DNA from: Armatimonadota bacterium
Lineage (GTDB): Bacteria; Sysuimicrobiota; Sysuimicrobiia; Sysuimicrobiales; Sysuimicrobiaceae
Assembly: GCA_025059775.1 (NCBI GenBank)
Contig: JANXCW010000003.1
Coordinates: 175,204 to 239,203, forward strand
Direction: 5' to 3'
Length of the DNA stretch: 64,000 nt
Part shown: piece by piece, positions 18,784 through 28,014 of the stretch
How the letters are laid out: each line of letters opens with the position of its first letter
Numbering within the stretch: the stretch's first letter is position 1
Notes under the pieces: generated by a model
Seen by the model: the letters and a program-made list of their open reading frames with translations, nothing else
Databases searched by the model: none
What the model was told of the DNA's origin: nothing
Made by a program: the position numbers and the translations under genes

Positions 18784-19767
18784 GTGCGCGCCATCGTCCC
18801 CGTGGCAGGGTTCGGCACGCGGCTGCGGCCGCATACCTATACCCTTCCCAAGGCCCTCATCCCCGTGGCCGGCAAACCCATCCTGGGCCACATCCTGGAT
18901 ACCCTGCTGGATCTGGGGATCCGGGAGGTGGTGCTGGTGGTGGGGTATCTCGGGGAGAAGATCGAGGCATACGTGCGGGAGCACTATGCGCTCACCGCCC
19001 ACTTCGTGCGGCAGGAGCAGCCTCTCGGGAACGGCCACGCCATCTATGTGGCCCGGGAGTTCCTCACGGGCGAACCCGTCCTCATCCTCCTCGGGGATAC
19101 CATCCTACGCGGGGATCTGCGCTCCGTGGTGCGGAGCCCCACCTCCCTCATCGGAGTGCGGGAGGTGGCGGATCCTCGGCGGTTCGGGGTGGTGGAGGTG
19201 GATCCGGATGGCCGCGTACGGCGATTCGTGGAAAAACCCCAGCTTCCCCCCTCCAACCTGGCCATCGTGGGCCTCTATTACCTCACGAACACGCGCCTGC
19301 TGCGCCGCTGCCTGGAGCGGCTGGTGGAGGAGGACCACCGGGTGGCGGGGGAGTACTGGCTTGTGGACGCCCTGCAGTTCTATGTGGATGCCGGGGAGGT
19401 CGTCCGGGTCTATCCCGTGGAGGAGTGGTACGACTGTGGGACCGTGGAGGCGGTGTTGAGCGCCAACCGGGCTCTGCTGGACGTTCTGAGCCCACCGCCG
19501 CCGAACCTCACGGGGGCTCTGGTGCAACCTCCCGTGGCCATCGCGCCGGGAGCCGTGATCGAGGCCTCCGTAATCGGCCCCTATGTGTCCGTGGCGGAGG
19601 GAGCCCGGATCGTGCGGTCCGTGGTAAGCAACTCCGTCGTGAACCGGAACGCCACCGTGGAGCACGTGGTTCTCGAAGGATCCCTCATCGGGGAGCGGGC
19701 ATACCTCTCGGGCCGCCCCGCTCGGGTGAACCTGGGGGATCAGAGCGAGATCGAGATGGGAGGGTGA
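18784..19767 (+). CDS. Sugar-phosphate nucleotidyltransferase (glucose-1-phosphate thymidylyltransferase-like)
   Basis: A 327-residue nucleotidyltransferase that activates a sugar-1-phosphate with an NTP. The signature [20 protein letters not shown] gives the nucleotide loop and catalytic Arg/Lys. LILLGDT, FVEKPQ and the [10 protein letters not shown] region complete the catalytic domain. From about residue 245 the sequence has hexapeptide-repeat character ([18 protein letters not shown]), a left-handed beta-helix tail as in long RmlA-like enzymes. GTG 18784 follows a GGGAGG site. The sugar and nucleotide cannot be assigned; dTDP-glucose or UDP-glucose are the usual products. Confidence 0.85.
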   Translation: MRAIVPVAGFGTRLRPHTYTLPKALIPVAGKPILGHILDTLLDLGIREVVLVVGYLGEKIEAYVREHYALTAHFVRQEQPLGNGHAIYVAREFLTGEPVLILLGDTILRGDLRSVVRSPTSLIGVREVADPRRFGVVEVDPDGRVRRFVEKPQLPPSNLAIVGLYYLTNTRLLRRCLERLVEEDHRVAGEYWLVDALQFYVDAGEVVRVYPVEEWYDCGTVEAVLSANRALLDVLSPPPPNLTGALVQPPVAIAPGAVIEASVIGPYVSVAEGARIVRSVVSNSVVNRNATVEHVVLEGSLIGERAYLSGRPARVNLGDQSEIEMGG

Positions 19768-19790
19768 AGGAACGGCTGGACAAAAAGGAC

Positions 19791-19830
19791 TTGACATTCT
19801 CGTCCCTTCTTGGTAGTTAGCATTACCAAG
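19791..19830 (+). promoter_or_regulatory. Promoter with an overlapping dyad operator upstream of the urea operon
   Basis: TTGACA at 19791-19796 and TAGTTA at 19814-19819 are 17 bases apart, a good housekeeping promoter. A perfect dyad, CTTGGTA (19809-19815) and TACCAAG (19824-19830) with 8 bases between, covers the -10 box, the usual place for a repressor or nitrogen regulator. The protein that binds it is unknown. It lies 102-130 bases before urtA. Confidence 0.6.
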
Positions 19831-19865
19831 CGAGGCTCAACCACGACGTTGGGTCTCCAGTGGCC

Positions 19866-19896
19866 AGGGCGCCGATTCGGCGCCCTTTTTCTTTTT
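19866..19896 (+). terminator. Intrinsic terminator/attenuator hairpin in the urtA leader
   Basis: GGGCGCC (19867-19873), loop GATTC, GGCGCCC (19879-19885), then TTTTTCTTTTT. One more A-T pair extends the stem to 8 bp. It is a textbook Rho-independent terminator placed downstream of the promoter at 19791 and 25 bases before urtA, so it may both end transcripts from the sugar nucleotidyltransferase gene and attenuate the urea operon. No known riboswitch core was recognised in the 50 bases before it. Confidence 0.75.
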
Positions 19897-19920
19897 GAAT
19901 CTCGGCGAGGAGGTGAATGC

Positions 19921-21114
19921 ATGCGCCCTATCGCACTGGCCATTTTGGGGACCCTGAGCATCCTCTCCGCGTACTCCGGTGGTCTGGCGGCCGAGTCCGT
20001 GGTAAAGGTCGGCGTGCTGCACTCCCTCTCGGGCACCATGGCCATCAGCGAGGTCACGGTCAGGAACGCGACCCTTCTGGCCGTTGACGAGATCAACGCC
20101 GCAGGAGGGGTGTTGGGGCGTCGGATCCAGGCCGTGGTCGAGGACGGTGCCTCGGAGCCCGCCACGTTTGCCCAGAAGGCCCAGAAGCTGATCCAGCAGG
20201 ATCGCGTGGTCACCGTGTTCGGAGGCTGGACGTCGGCGAGCCGGAAGGCCATGCTCCCCGTGTTCGAACGGTTCCGACACCTCCTGTGGTACCCCGTGCA
20301 GTTCGAGGGGAACGAGTGCTCCCCCAACATCATGTATTCGGGCGCGCAGCCCAACCAGCAGCTCCTGCCCGCGCTCGATTGGGCGTTCCAGAGAGGCTAC
20401 CGGCGTGTGTTCCTCGTGGGGTCGGACTACGTGTTCCCCCGCACCGCCAACCTGATCCTCAAGAAGCACATCGTCCAGCGGGGCGGCGTGGTGGCTGGAG
20501 AGGAGTACGTCCCCCTCGGGGGAACCGACTTCAGCTCCGTGGTGAACAAGATCCGGGCCTCCCAGGCACAGGTGGTGTTCAATACCATCAACGGCGACTC
20601 CAACGTGGCGTTCTTCAAGCAGATGGCCGCCGCGGGCCTCACTCCGGACAAATTGCCCGTGATGTCCTTCAGCATTGCGGAACAGGAGGCGAAGGCCATC
20701 GGGCCCGGCCTGCTCGCCGGGAGCTACGCGGCCTGGAACTATTTCCAGAGCCTCCCGCTTGCGGCCAACCGACGCTTCGTGGCCGCCTACCAGGCACGGT
20801 ACGGACGGGACGCGGCCGTGACGGATCCCATGGTCCACGGGTATGTGGACGTCCTCGTGTGGAAGGCCTCGGTGGAGCGCGCCAGGAGCTTCGACCCGGA
20901 CGCGGTGCGAAAGGCGGCTGTTCAACTGCCCTGGCTGGAGACCCCCATGGGGAAGGTCCGCTTCGACCGGAACCAGAGCCTGTACCAGGTGGCCTACGTG
21001 GGGCAGCTGGACCGCACCGGCCAGTTCCGGATCCTGTGGCAGTCCCGGGAGCCCATCAAGCCGGAGCCCTATGACCCCCTGGTCTTCCCCGGGAAGACCT
21101 GTCGGCTCCACTAG
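19921..21114 (+). CDS. urtA: Urea ABC transporter substrate-binding protein
   Basis: A 397-residue periplasmic binding protein of the amide/urea type. It has a Sec signal peptide with hydrophobic core and cleavage near GGLAAES, without a lipobox cysteine, so the mature protein should be soluble outside the membrane. Urea-specific UrtA features include HSLSGTMAISE, VFGGWTSASRKAMLPV and LLWYPVQFEG near the ligand site, then NTINGDSNVAFFKQ. ATG 19921 follows GAGGAGGTG. First gene of the urt-ure operon, behind the attenuated leader. UrtA delivers urea to UrtBC for import and hydrolysis by the downstream urease. Confidence 0.95.
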   Translation: MRPIALAILGTLSILSAYSGGLAAESVVKVGVLHSLSGTMAISEVTVRNATLLAVDEINAAGGVLGRRIQAVVEDGASEPATFAQKAQKLIQQDRVVTVFGGWTSASRKAMLPVFERFRHLLWYPVQFEGNECSPNIMYSGAQPNQQLLPALDWAFQRGYRRVFLVGSDYVFPRTANLILKKHIVQRGGVVAGEEYVPLGGTDFSSVVNKIRASQAQVVFNTINGDSNVAFFKQMAAAGLTPDKLPVMSFSIAEQEAKAIGPGLLAGSYAAWNYFQSLPLAANRRFVAAYQARYGRDAAVTDPMVHGYVDVLVWKASVERARSFDPDAVRKAAVQLPWLETPMGKVRFDRNQSLYQVAYVGQLDRTGQFRILWQSREPIKPEPYDPLVFPGKTCRLH

Positions 21115-21126
21115 GGAGGAACGGCG

Positions 21127-22047
21127 ATGCGGGAAGGGGCCCTGGTGCTCGGCCAGCTCTTCAACGGGCTCAGCGTGGGATCCATCCTGCTGCTGGCCTC
21201 GCTGGGACTAGCACTGACCTTCGGGCTCATGCGGGTCATCAACATGGCCCATGGGGAGCTCCTCATGGTGGGGGGCTACCTGGCCTACCTCGCGCACCTG
21301 TGGGTCCCGGGATCCCTCTCTTTCCTGGTGGCCCTGCCCCTGGGGTTTTTCGGAGCCGCGTTGCTGGGGGTGGTGCTCGAGTGGACGGTGATCCGGCACC
21401 TGTACGGTCGACCCCTGGAGACCCTCCTGGCCACGTGGGGGATCAGCCTTGGCCTCCAGCAGGCGGCTCGGAACCTGTTCGGGCCCACGGGCGTGGAGGT
21501 GACCGCGCCCGCGTGGCTCCAGGGGGCGCTCACCGTGGAGCACGGGGTTCTCAGGGGGATGTCGCTGCCGCACGTGCGCTTCTTCGTGCTGGCCCTCAGC
21601 GTGGTCGTTCTGTGGGGCCTGTGGCAGATGCTGCACAGGACACGGCTCGGGCTCTACGTCCGCGCGGTCAACCAGAACCGGGAGGTGTGCAGCGCCATCG
21701 GTGTACCCACGCCGATGGTGGATCGGACGGTCTTCGCCCTGGGCGCCGGGCTGGCGGGCCTGGCAGGGGCTGCCCTCGCCCTCATCGCGCCCGTGACCCC
21801 TACCGTGGGGCAGAGCTACATCGTGGATGCCTTCCTCGTGGTCATCGTAGGAGGGGTGGGGAGCCTCACGGGCACCGCTCTAGCCTCCGCGCTGGTTGGG
21901 ACGATCTCCTCCGCGCTCCAGGTGTTCACCAGCGTGAGCTTTGCCAAGGTGCTGCTCCTCCTGGCCGTCGTTGCCTTCTTGCAACTCCGCCCCAGAGGTC
22001 TGGTTTCGGCGCGTTCCCGTTCGTTGGAGGAGGCGGTGTATGGGTAG
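21127..22047 (+). CDS. urtB: Urea ABC transporter permease
   Basis: A 306-residue inner-membrane permease of the branched-chain amino acid/urea class (LivH-like), with about eight hydrophobic helices. GLALTFGLMRVINMAHGE near the N-terminus and VVIVGGVGSLTGTALAS near the C-terminus are family hallmarks. It forms the channel with UrtC. It lies 12 bases after urtA with a GGAGG site, and its 3' end overlaps urtC by 8 bases. Confidence 0.94.
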   Translation: MREGALVLGQLFNGLSVGSILLLASLGLALTFGLMRVINMAHGELLMVGGYLAYLAHLWVPGSLSFLVALPLGFFGAALLGVVLEWTVIRHLYGRPLETLLATWGISLGLQQAARNLFGPTGVEVTAPAWLQGALTVEHGVLRGMSLPHVRFFVLALSVVVLWGLWQMLHRTRLGLYVRAVNQNREVCSAIGVPTPMVDRTVFALGAGLAGLAGAALALIAPVTPTVGQSYIVDAFLVVIVGGVGSLTGTALASALVGTISSALQVFTSVSFAKVLLLLAVVAFLQLRPRGLVSARSRSLEEAVYG

Positions 22048-23083
22048 GTTGACGAAAGTCGTGGTCGCTTGCGCACTGCTGGCGGCTCCCTGGTTTCTGT
22101 CCGGCTACGACCTCGCGCTGCTGGGCCGGTTCCTGGCCCTCGCGCTACCGGCCCTCGGGATCGTCTGGACCTGGGGGTACGCCGGGGTGCTGAACCTGGG
22201 CCAGGGCGTGTTCTTCGGGCTCGGAGGATATGCGCTCGCCATGCACCTCAAGCTGGCGGCGCTGTCGCCTGGAGAGCTCCCCGACTTCATGGTATGGAAC
22301 GGGGTGCCTGCATTGCCCTGGTGGTGGGCACCGTTCCGCTCGCCCGCCTTCAGCCTGCTCGCGGTGCTCTGCCTGCCCACGGCCGCTGCGGCCGCGTTGG
22401 GAGCGCTCCTATTCCGCAGGCGCGTCACCGGGGTCTATATCTCCCTCATCACACAGGCCCTCGCCCTGGCCTTCTCCACGCTTTTGATCAGCCAGCAGGG
22501 GCTTACCGGAGGGTTCAACGGGCTCACGAACTTCCGCACCTTCCTGGGCCGGGATGTGACGTCTCCCGAGTTCCTCCGGATTCTCTACTGGGTGACGGTC
22601 CTTGTGGTGCTCGCCGCGGTGGCGGGCACACGCGGGTTGCTCAGGACGGACTTCGGGCGCTTGCTTTTGGCGGTCCGCGATGCGGAAAACCGGGTTCGCT
22701 TCCTGGGCTACGATCCCACCCCACCCAAGGTGGTCGCCTTTGCTCTCTCCGCCCTTCTGGCCGGGGTGGGGGGCGCCCTCTTCACGCTCCACCTGGGAGT
22801 GATCTCCCCTGCCATGGTGGGGGTCGTACCCTCCATCGAGATGGTGATCTGGGCCGCGGTGGGCGGAAGAACGAACCCTGTAGGCGCCGTGGCCGCCGCG
22901 GTGGCCATCAACCTGGTGAAGGATCGGATCAGCAGCGCGTTCCCGGATGCCTGGTTGTATCTCGCGGGGTTGCTGTTTGTCGCCACCGTTCTCGTTGGCC
23001 CCGTGGCGAGCCGGTGGTGGGGAGGGCTCCGCGCCAGAATGTCTTCTCGACGCGTGGAGGGGGAAGTGGTCTATGTCCCGTGA
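22040..23083 (+). CDS. urtC: Urea ABC transporter permease
   Basis: Second permease (LivM-like), 347 residues from ATG 22040, the first in-frame ATG and overlapping urtB by 8 bases. WTWGYAGVLNLGQGVFFGLGGYALAMHLK is the recognised N-terminal region, in two parts: WGYAGVLNLGQGVFF and GLGGYALAMHLK. FRTFLGRDV and the C-terminal VWAAVGGRTNPVGAV-like stretch also fit. Pairs with UrtB in the membrane. Confidence 0.93.
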   Translation: MGRLTKVVVACALLAAPWFLSGYDLALLGRFLALALPALGIVWTWGYAGVLNLGQGVFFGLGGYALAMHLKLAALSPGELPDFMVWNGVPALPWWWAPFRSPAFSLLAVLCLPTAAAAALGALLFRRRVTGVYISLITQALALAFSTLLISQQGLTGGFNGLTNFRTFLGRDVTSPEFLRILYWVTVLVVLAAVAGTRGLLRTDFGRLLLAVRDAENRVRFLGYDPTPPKVVAFALSALLAGVGGALFTLHLGVISPAMVGVVPSIEMVIWAAVGGRTNPVGAVAAAVAINLVKDRISSAFPDAWLYLAGLLFVATVLVGPVASRWWGGLRARMSSRRVEGEVVYVP

Positions 23084-23822
23084 GTTCCTCTCGGTGCAGG
23101 GGATCACGGTCCTCTACGAAGGGTTTCGGGCCCTGAACGAGGTCCATCTCCGGTTGCACCCCGGGGAGGTACGCGTGCTGGTCGGCCCCAACGGGGCAGG
23201 AAAATCTACCCTGCTGGACGTCATCGCGGGACGGGTCCGGCCCGCCTCTGGGCGGATCCTCCTGGACGGGAGGGACATCACGCGGTGCAGCGAGCGGGAA
23301 CGGGCGCGGTTGGGGATCCAGCGAAAGTTCCAGACGCCAAGCGTACTGGAAGAGCTCACCGTAGAGGAGAACGTGCGACTCGCGATACGGGCGGCAGAGG
23401 GCTGGACGCGCCTCGTCGCCCGCCCTGCGCCCGAAGTGGGGGGTGTCGTGGAGTCGGTCCTGCGGACCGTCGGACTCGATTCCAAACGTCATCTGCGGGC
23501 CGGGGCCCTTTCCCACGGCGAGAAGCAGTGGCTTGAGATCGCCATGGTGACCGCTGCGGGGCCTCGCCTCCTCCTGTTGGACGAGCCCACCGCGGGCATG
23601 ACCCGCGGCGAAACCGAGCAGACCGCGGAGCTGGTACGCGCACTCGGGGAGCGCTACACGGTGCTCGTAGTCGAGCACGACATGGAATTCGTGGGGATGC
23701 TGCGGGCTCCCGTGACCGTCCTGCACATGGGTCAGGTCCTGCGGGAGGGAAGCCTGGAAGAGATCCGGTCGGATCCGGAGGTCCGTGCCGTCTACCTGGG
23801 GAGGGTGGAAGCAAGATGCTGA
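23073..23822 (+). CDS. urtD: Urea ABC transporter ATP-binding protein
   Basis: A 249-residue ABC ATPase of the LivG/UrtD class. Walker A is GPNGAGKST, the signature is LSHGEKQWLEIA (the SHGEKQ form is typical of UrtD), and Walker B is LLLLDEPTAGMT. ATG 23073 overlaps urtC by 11 bases. With UrtE it powers urea import through UrtBC. Confidence 0.94.
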   Translation: MSREFLSVQGITVLYEGFRALNEVHLRLHPGEVRVLVGPNGAGKSTLLDVIAGRVRPASGRILLDGRDITRCSERERARLGIQRKFQTPSVLEELTVEENVRLAIRAAEGWTRLVARPAPEVGGVVESVLRTVGLDSKRHLRAGALSHGEKQWLEIAMVTAAGPRLLLLDEPTAGMTRGETEQTAELVRALGERYTVLVVEHDMEFVGMLRAPVTVLHMGQVLREGSLEEIRSDPEVRAVYLGRVEARC

Positions 23823-24514
23823 GAGTGGTCGGGGTGTCGGCCGCGTACGGGGAGAGCCCCGTCCTGTGGGACGTACACCTCGAGGTGGGGCGGGGGGAGG
23901 CGGTGTGCCTCCTCGGCCGGAACGGAGTCGGCAAAACGACCCTGCTGCGCGCGATCGTGGGGCTGCACCCAGTCCGACGGGGCGCCATCTGGCTTGATGA
24001 AGAGGAAGTTTCCCTCCTGCCGCCCTACCAGCGCGCGCGCCGTGGGTTGGCATACGTGCCGCAGGGGAGGGGCATCCTCCCGCACCTCACGGTGGAGGAG
24101 AACCTGCGGGTGGCCGCGGCCGCCTGCGCGGGCGGAGAAGCGGAGGCCCGTCTGGAGGAAGCCGCGGACCGTTTCCCGGTCCTGCGGCACCTGTGGCGAC
24201 GAAAGGGCGGGCTCCTCTCGGGTGGCGAGCAGCAGCTCCTGGCCATCGCCCGGGCCCTCGTGATGCGGCCTCGATTCCTGCTGTTGGACGAACCCACGGA
24301 GGGCATCCAGCCATCCCTGGTCGACGAGATCGGCGAAATCCTCCGGCGGATCCGGGAGCGGGAGGGGATCGGGCTCCTGCTCGTGGAGCAGTACCTGGAG
24401 TTTGCGTGGTCGCTCACGGACCGGTTCTACGTGCTGCAGAAAGGTCGCGTGGTAAGGGAAGGGATCACCCACCGGACCGCTCCGGGGGAGGTGGCGCACC
24501 TGCTCAGCATGTAG
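23816..24514 (+). CDS. urtE: Urea ABC transporter ATP-binding protein
   Basis: A 232-residue ABC ATPase of the LivF/UrtE class. Walker A is GRNGVGKTT, the signature is [15 protein letters not shown], and Walker B is [14 protein letters not shown]; the TEGIQPS form is typical of UrtE. It overlaps urtD by 7 bases and ends 14 bases before ureA. Second energising subunit of the urea importer. Confidence 0.94.
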   Translation: MLRVVGVSAAYGESPVLWDVHLEVGRGEAVCLLGRNGVGKTTLLRAIVGLHPVRRGAIWLDEEEVSLLPPYQRARRGLAYVPQGRGILPHLTVEENLRVAAAACAGGEAEARLEEAADRFPVLRHLWRRKGGLLSGGEQQLLAIARALVMRPRFLLLDEPTEGIQPSLVDEIGEILRRIREREGIGLLLVEQYLEFAWSLTDRFYVLQKGRVVREGITHRTAPGEVAHLLSM

Positions 24515-24528
24515 GGAGGAGGAAGCGG

Positions 24529-24831
24529 ATGCGACTCACGGAGCGGGAGATCGACAAGCTCCTCATCTTCGTGGCGGCGGAGGTGGCCCGGCGCCGCCGG
24601 GCCCGCGGCCTCAAGCTGAACTACCCGGAGGCTGTGGCGCTCATCACCGCGGAGGTCCTGGAGGGAATCCGAGATGGAAGGAGCGTTCCGGAGCTCATGC
24701 AGCTCGGACGCAAGGTCCTCACGCGGGAGGACGTCCTAGAGGGGGTGCCCGAGATGATCCGGGAGATCCAGGTAGAGGGGACATTTCCCGACGGTACCAA
24801 ACTCGTGACCATTCACGATCCGATCCCTTAA
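24529..24831 (+). CDS. ureA: Urease gamma subunit
   Basis: Exactly 100 residues, the standard length of UreA, starting [12 protein letters not shown] and ending [30 protein letters not shown] and [12 protein letters not shown] segments are family hallmarks, and [18 protein letters not shown] closes it. ATG 24529 follows GGGAGGAGG. It forms the urease trimer unit with UreB and UreC, but here it is separated from ureB by a hupE-type gene. Confidence 0.96.
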   Translation: MRLTEREIDKLLIFVAAEVARRRRARGLKLNYPEAVALITAEVLEGIRDGRSVPELMQLGRKVLTREDVLEGVPEMIREIQVEGTFPDGTKLVTIHDPIP

Positions 24832-24842
24832 GGAGGTGTTCC

Positions 24843-25439
24843 GTGCGAATGAGGATCTGCGCGATGTTGGGAATCCTAGGCAGCCTGCTGGCCACGCCCG
24901 CCTGGGCGCACGTGGGGGTCGGCCCCACGTCCGGGTTCTCCTCCGGGGCACTCCACCCCTTGGGGGGAGTGGACCACTGGGTGGCTATGGTGGCGGTGGG
25001 AATCTGGGCGCGGTTTCTGGGAGGACGTGGGACCCTCATGGTACCGCTCGGGTTCCTCGCCAGCATGATCCTGGGCAGCCTGGTCGGAATGCAGGGCCGT
25101 GCCGTCCTCTTTGCGGAGACCGGGATCCTCGCATCCCTCGTCTTCTTCGGGGGCCTCCTGTTGGCGGCCGTGAGCCTTCCGGTTTGGCTTGGCTCGACAC
25201 TCGTCGCCCTGTTCGCCTTCTTCCATGGCCACGCCCATGGCACGGAAGTCCCGCCGGGCGCGATGGGGTGGTCCTACGTTTTGGGGTTCGTGGCCGCCAC
25301 GGCCCTCCTCCACCTCCTCGGGATCCTCCTCGGCGAGGGACTGTTGCGGGGCGGTGACCGCTTGCGGCGCCGCGATCTTCTGGTTCGCCTGGCGGGGCTC
25401 GGTGTGCTGGTGCTGGCCGTGGGAGGGATGCGGGCGTGA
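24843..25439 (+). CDS. ureJ: HupE/UreJ-family membrane protein, probable nickel permease
   Basis: A 198-residue membrane protein of the HupE/UreJ family, secondary nickel transporters linked to urease or hydrogenase. A signal-like N-terminus leads to [11 protein letters not shown] and [16 protein letters not shown], the conserved His/Asp-containing first helix that binds Ni. A second His cluster, [10 protein letters not shown], follows. GTG 24843 is used, 4 bases after AAGGAGGTG. It is inserted between ureA and ureB, so nickel uptake is tied to urease synthesis. Confidence 0.88.
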   Translation: MRMRICAMLGILGSLLATPAWAHVGVGPTSGFSSGALHPLGGVDHWVAMVAVGIWARFLGGRGTLMVPLGFLASMILGSLVGMQGRAVLFAETGILASLVFFGGLLLAAVSLPVWLGSTLVALFAFFHGHAHGTEVPPGAMGWSYVLGFVAATALLHLLGILLGEGLLRGGDRLRRRDLLVRLAGLGVLVLAVGGMRA

Positions 25440-25792
25440 TCCCGGGAGAGATTTGGGTGCAGGAAGGAGAAATCGTGCTCAATGAGGGCCGCAGGAAGGT
25501 ACGCCTGCGCGTGGAGAACACCGGGGACCGGCCCATCCAGGTGGGTTCCCACGCGCACTTCTTTGAGGTGAACCGCGCCCTTCGGTTCGATCGCACGCAG
25601 GCGTATGGATTCCGGTTGGACATCCCTGCCGGCACCGCGGTCCGGTTCGAGCCCGGTCAGGTTCGGGAGGTGGAACTGGTGGAACTGGCCGGAGAGAGAA
25701 AGGTGTACGGGATGAATGGACTCGTGATGGGATCCCTGGAGCTTTATCGAGAGCAGGCTTTCGAAAGAGCCCGGGAGAGGGGGTTTCTATGA
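25436..25792 (+). CDS. ureB: Urease beta subunit
   Basis: 118 residues starting at GTG 25436, overlapping the hupE-type stop (GTGA). The hallmark segments [39 protein letters not shown] and [15 protein letters not shown] are all present. Slightly longer than the minimal beta subunit (about 101-106) through its C-terminal tail. It overlaps ureC by 4 bases. Structural partner in the urease apoenzyme. Confidence 0.96.
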   Translation: MIPGEIWVQEGEIVLNEGRRKVRLRVENTGDRPIQVGSHAHFFEVNRALRFDRTQAYGFRLDIPAGTAVRFEPGQVREVELVELAGERKVYGMNGLVMGSLELYREQAFERARERGFL

Positions 25793-27495
25793 GGATTTCC
25801 CGGCGCGCGTATGCGGACCTGTACGGGCCGACCAAGGGCGACCGGATCCGCCTGGCGGACACGGACCTCGTGCTGGAAGTCGAGGAGGACTGGAGGGTTC
25901 CGGGGGAAGAGGTGGTCTTCGGAGGCGGCAAGGTGGTCCGGGACGGAATGGGCCAGTCTCAGAGGTCCCGGGCCGAGGGGAGCCCGGATCTGGTCATCAC
26001 CAACGTGGTGGTGCTGGACTACTGGGGCGTGGTGAAAGCGGATGTGGGCATCCGGGACGGCCGCATCGTGGCCATCGGGAAGGCGGGAAACCCCGAGATC
26101 CAGGACGGTGTGACCCCCGGCCTGGAGATCGGGCCTGGCACCGAGATCCTCAGCGGGGAGGGGAAGATCCTCACGGCGGGGGGGATCGACGCCCATGTCC
26201 ACTTCATCTGTCCACAACAGGCGTGGGAGGCCCTCTGCAGCGGGATCACCACCATGATCGGAGGCGGCACGGGCCCCGCGGAGGGAACTAAGGCCACCAC
26301 CTGTACCCCAGGCCCCTGGTACCTCGCCCGGATGATGGAGGCGGTGGAGGCCCTGCCTTTGAACTTCGGATTCCTCGGAAAGGGGAACGCCTCCACACGG
26401 GCCCCTCTGGAAGAGCAGATCCTGGCAGGAGCTGTGGGGCTCAAACTCCACGAGGACTGGGGATGCACGCCTGCGGCGATCGACGCCGCCCTCTCCGTGG
26501 CCGAGGATTACGACGTGCAGATTGCGATCCACACGGACACCCTGAACGAGAGCGGTTTCGTGGAGGACACTCTGGCCGCCTTCCGCGGCCGCACCATCCA
26601 CACCTACCACTCGGAGGGAGCAGGCGGAGGCCACGCCCCGGATATCCTCCGGGTGGTCGGCTATCCGAACGTTCTGCCTAGCAGCACGAACCCCACCATG
26701 CCCTACACGGTCAACACCCTGGAGGAGCACCTGGACATGCTCATGGTCTGCCACCACCTGAACCCTCAGGTCCCTGAGGACGTGGCGTTTGCGGAGTCGC
26801 GGATCCGGCCGGAGACCATGGCTGCGGAGGACGTCCTGCACGACCTGGGAGCCATCAGCATGATGAGCAGCGACTCCCAGGCCATGGGGCGGGTGGGAGA
26901 AGTCATCCTCCGGACATGGCAGACCGCGCACAAGATGAAGCGTGAGCGCGGCCCGCTGCCGGAGGACTCCCAACGCAACGACAACTTCCGGATCCGGCGC
27001 TACCTGGCGAAGTACACCATCAACCCCTCCATCGCCCACGGGATCGCGGAGTACGTGGGGTCTGTGGAGGTAGGGAAGATCGCGGATCTGGTCCTCTGGC
27101 GGCCTGCCTTCTTCGGGGTCAAGCCGGACGTGGTGATCAAGGGGGGCGTCATCGTCGCCTCCCTCATGGGGGACCCGAACGCTTCCATCCCCACTCCGGA
27201 GCCGGTCCGCTACCGGCCGATGTTCGGCGCCCTGGGGCGGTGCCGGGAAGCGGTGGCGTTCACCTTCGTCTCCTCGGTCTCCCTGGAGCGCGGCACCCTC
27301 TCCTCCCGGCTGCGGCGGCAGGTGCTCCCGGTTCGGGGCACGAGGACGGTGACGAAACGGGACATGAAGCTCAACGACGCCCTACCCCGGGTGGAGGTGG
27401 ATCCGGACAGCTACGAGGTGCGGGTGGACGGAGTCCGGGTGACGAGCGAGGCGGCCCGGGTCCTGCCGCTCGCCCAGCGCTACTTCCTGTTCTAG
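25789..27495 (+). CDS. ureC: Urease alpha (catalytic) subunit
   Basis: A 568-residue nickel amidohydrolase that splits urea to ammonia and carbamate. Active-site features are all visible: [11 protein letters not shown], the carbamylated lysine in [36 protein letters not shown], the mobile-flap Cys-His in MVCHHLNP and the Asp ligand in [12 protein letters not shown]. Full length with no lesions. ATG 25789 overlaps ureB. Operon order is A-J-B-C-E-F-G-D. Confidence 0.97.
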   Translation: MRISRRAYADLYGPTKGDRIRLADTDLVLEVEEDWRVPGEEVVFGGGKVVRDGMGQSQRSRAEGSPDLVITNVVVLDYWGVVKADVGIRDGRIVAIGKAGNPEIQDGVTPGLEIGPGTEILSGEGKILTAGGIDAHVHFICPQQAWEALCSGITTMIGGGTGPAEGTKATTCTPGPWYLARMMEAVEALPLNFGFLGKGNASTRAPLEEQILAGAVGLKLHEDWGCTPAAIDAALSVAEDYDVQIAIHTDTLNESGFVEDTLAAFRGRTIHTYHSEGAGGGHAPDILRVVGYPNVLPSSTNPTMPYTVNTLEEHLDMLMVCHHLNPQVPEDVAFAESRIRPETMAAEDVLHDLGAISMMSSDSQAMGRVGEVILRTWQTAHKMKRERGPLPEDSQRNDNFRIRRYLAKYTINPSIAHGIAEYVGSVEVGKIADLVLWRPAFFGVKPDVVIKGGVIVASLMGDPNASIPTPEPVRYRPMFGALGRCREAVAFTFVSSVSLERGTLSSRLRRQVLPVRGTRTVTKRDMKLNDALPRVEVDPDSYEVRVDGVRVTSEAARVLPLAQRYFLF

Positions 27496-27505
27496 GAGGC
27501 TGTCT

Positions 27506-27577
27506 ATGAAACGCAGAACGTGCGGCGAGGGACCGGGGTCCCCCAAAATCGCGCCAGCGGTTTTGGGATTGGTCTAG
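27506..27577 (+). CDS. Candidate 23-residue small ORF between ureC and ureE
   Basis: ATG 27506 stands 8 bases after TAGGAGG, a better ribosome site than the one in front of ureE. The frame (begins MKRRTCGEG, ends VLGLV) closes at TAG 27577, two bases before the ureE ATG at 27580. A strong hairpin (27542-27567) lies inside it. It may be a leader peptide that couples ureE translation to ureC, or a spurious frame. No homologue is recognised. Confidence 0.35.
   Translation: MKRRTCGEGPGSPKIAPAVLGLV
27542..27567. repeat. 11-bp inverted repeat (hairpin) in the ureC-ureE gap
   Basis: CCCAAAATCGC, loop GCCA, GCGGTTTTGGG: all 11 positions pair, one as U-G. There is no trailing U-run, so it is not an obvious terminator. 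It could sequester or space the ureE initiation region, or mark an mRNA processing point separating structural from accessory urease genes. Confidence 0.6.
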
Positions 27578-27579
27578 CC

Positions 27580-28014
27580 ATGATGATCACGGAACTGCCC
27601 TCCGGATCGGAGCCCCCGGGGCTGCGGGTGGTGGAGATCCCCATGACCGCGGAGGAGCGATGCCACATCCGACGCCGGGTGGTGGCGCCGGATGGTACGG
27701 TGCTGCTGCTTGCTCTCCCCACGGGAACCGTGCTCCGGCCCGGGCAGATCCTGGCGGTACGGGGGAGCGTGGCCTACCGGGTGGCCGCGGCGGAGGAGGA
27801 CGTTCTGGTGGTGCGCCCGCGGGATCTGGAGGAAGCCGTGCGGATCGGGCACTTCTTCGGGAACCTGCACCGGGCGCTTGAGGTACAGGGCGGGGAGGTG
27901 GTCGTCCTCTGGGACGAAGCCCTCTTTGCGCGCGTCCAACAGGCGGGATGGCGGGCGGAACGCGACCGCCGCCCGTTTCACGGACAGATGCAGGGAGGCC
28001 ACCGACACCCATGA
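27580..28014 (+). CDS. ureE: Urease accessory protein, nickel metallochaperone
   Basis: About 144 residues. UreE hands nickel to the UreG-containing activation complex. The N-terminal peptide-binding domain (IPMTAEERCHIRRRVV, LRPGQILAVRG) and the metal domain (IGHFFGNLHRALEV, ending GQMQGGHRHP) are recognisable. The C-terminal histidine tail is short. Start is either of two consecutive ATGs at 27580/27583; no strong ribosome site precedes them, consistent with coupling to the small frame upstream. The stop overlaps the ureF ATG. Confidence 0.88.
   Translation: MMITELPSGSEPPGLRVVEIPMTAEERCHIRRRVVAPDGTVLLLALPTGTVLRPGQILAVRGSVAYRVAAAEEDVLVVRPRDLEEAVRIGHFFGNLHRALEVQGGEVVVLWDEALFARVQQAGWRAERDRRPFHGQMQGGHRHP

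Noticed and set aside
19797..19865. Guanidine-I riboswitch in the urtA leader
   Set aside because: Context suggested it, but the conserved ykkC core sequences are not present and the space is too short for its aptamer.
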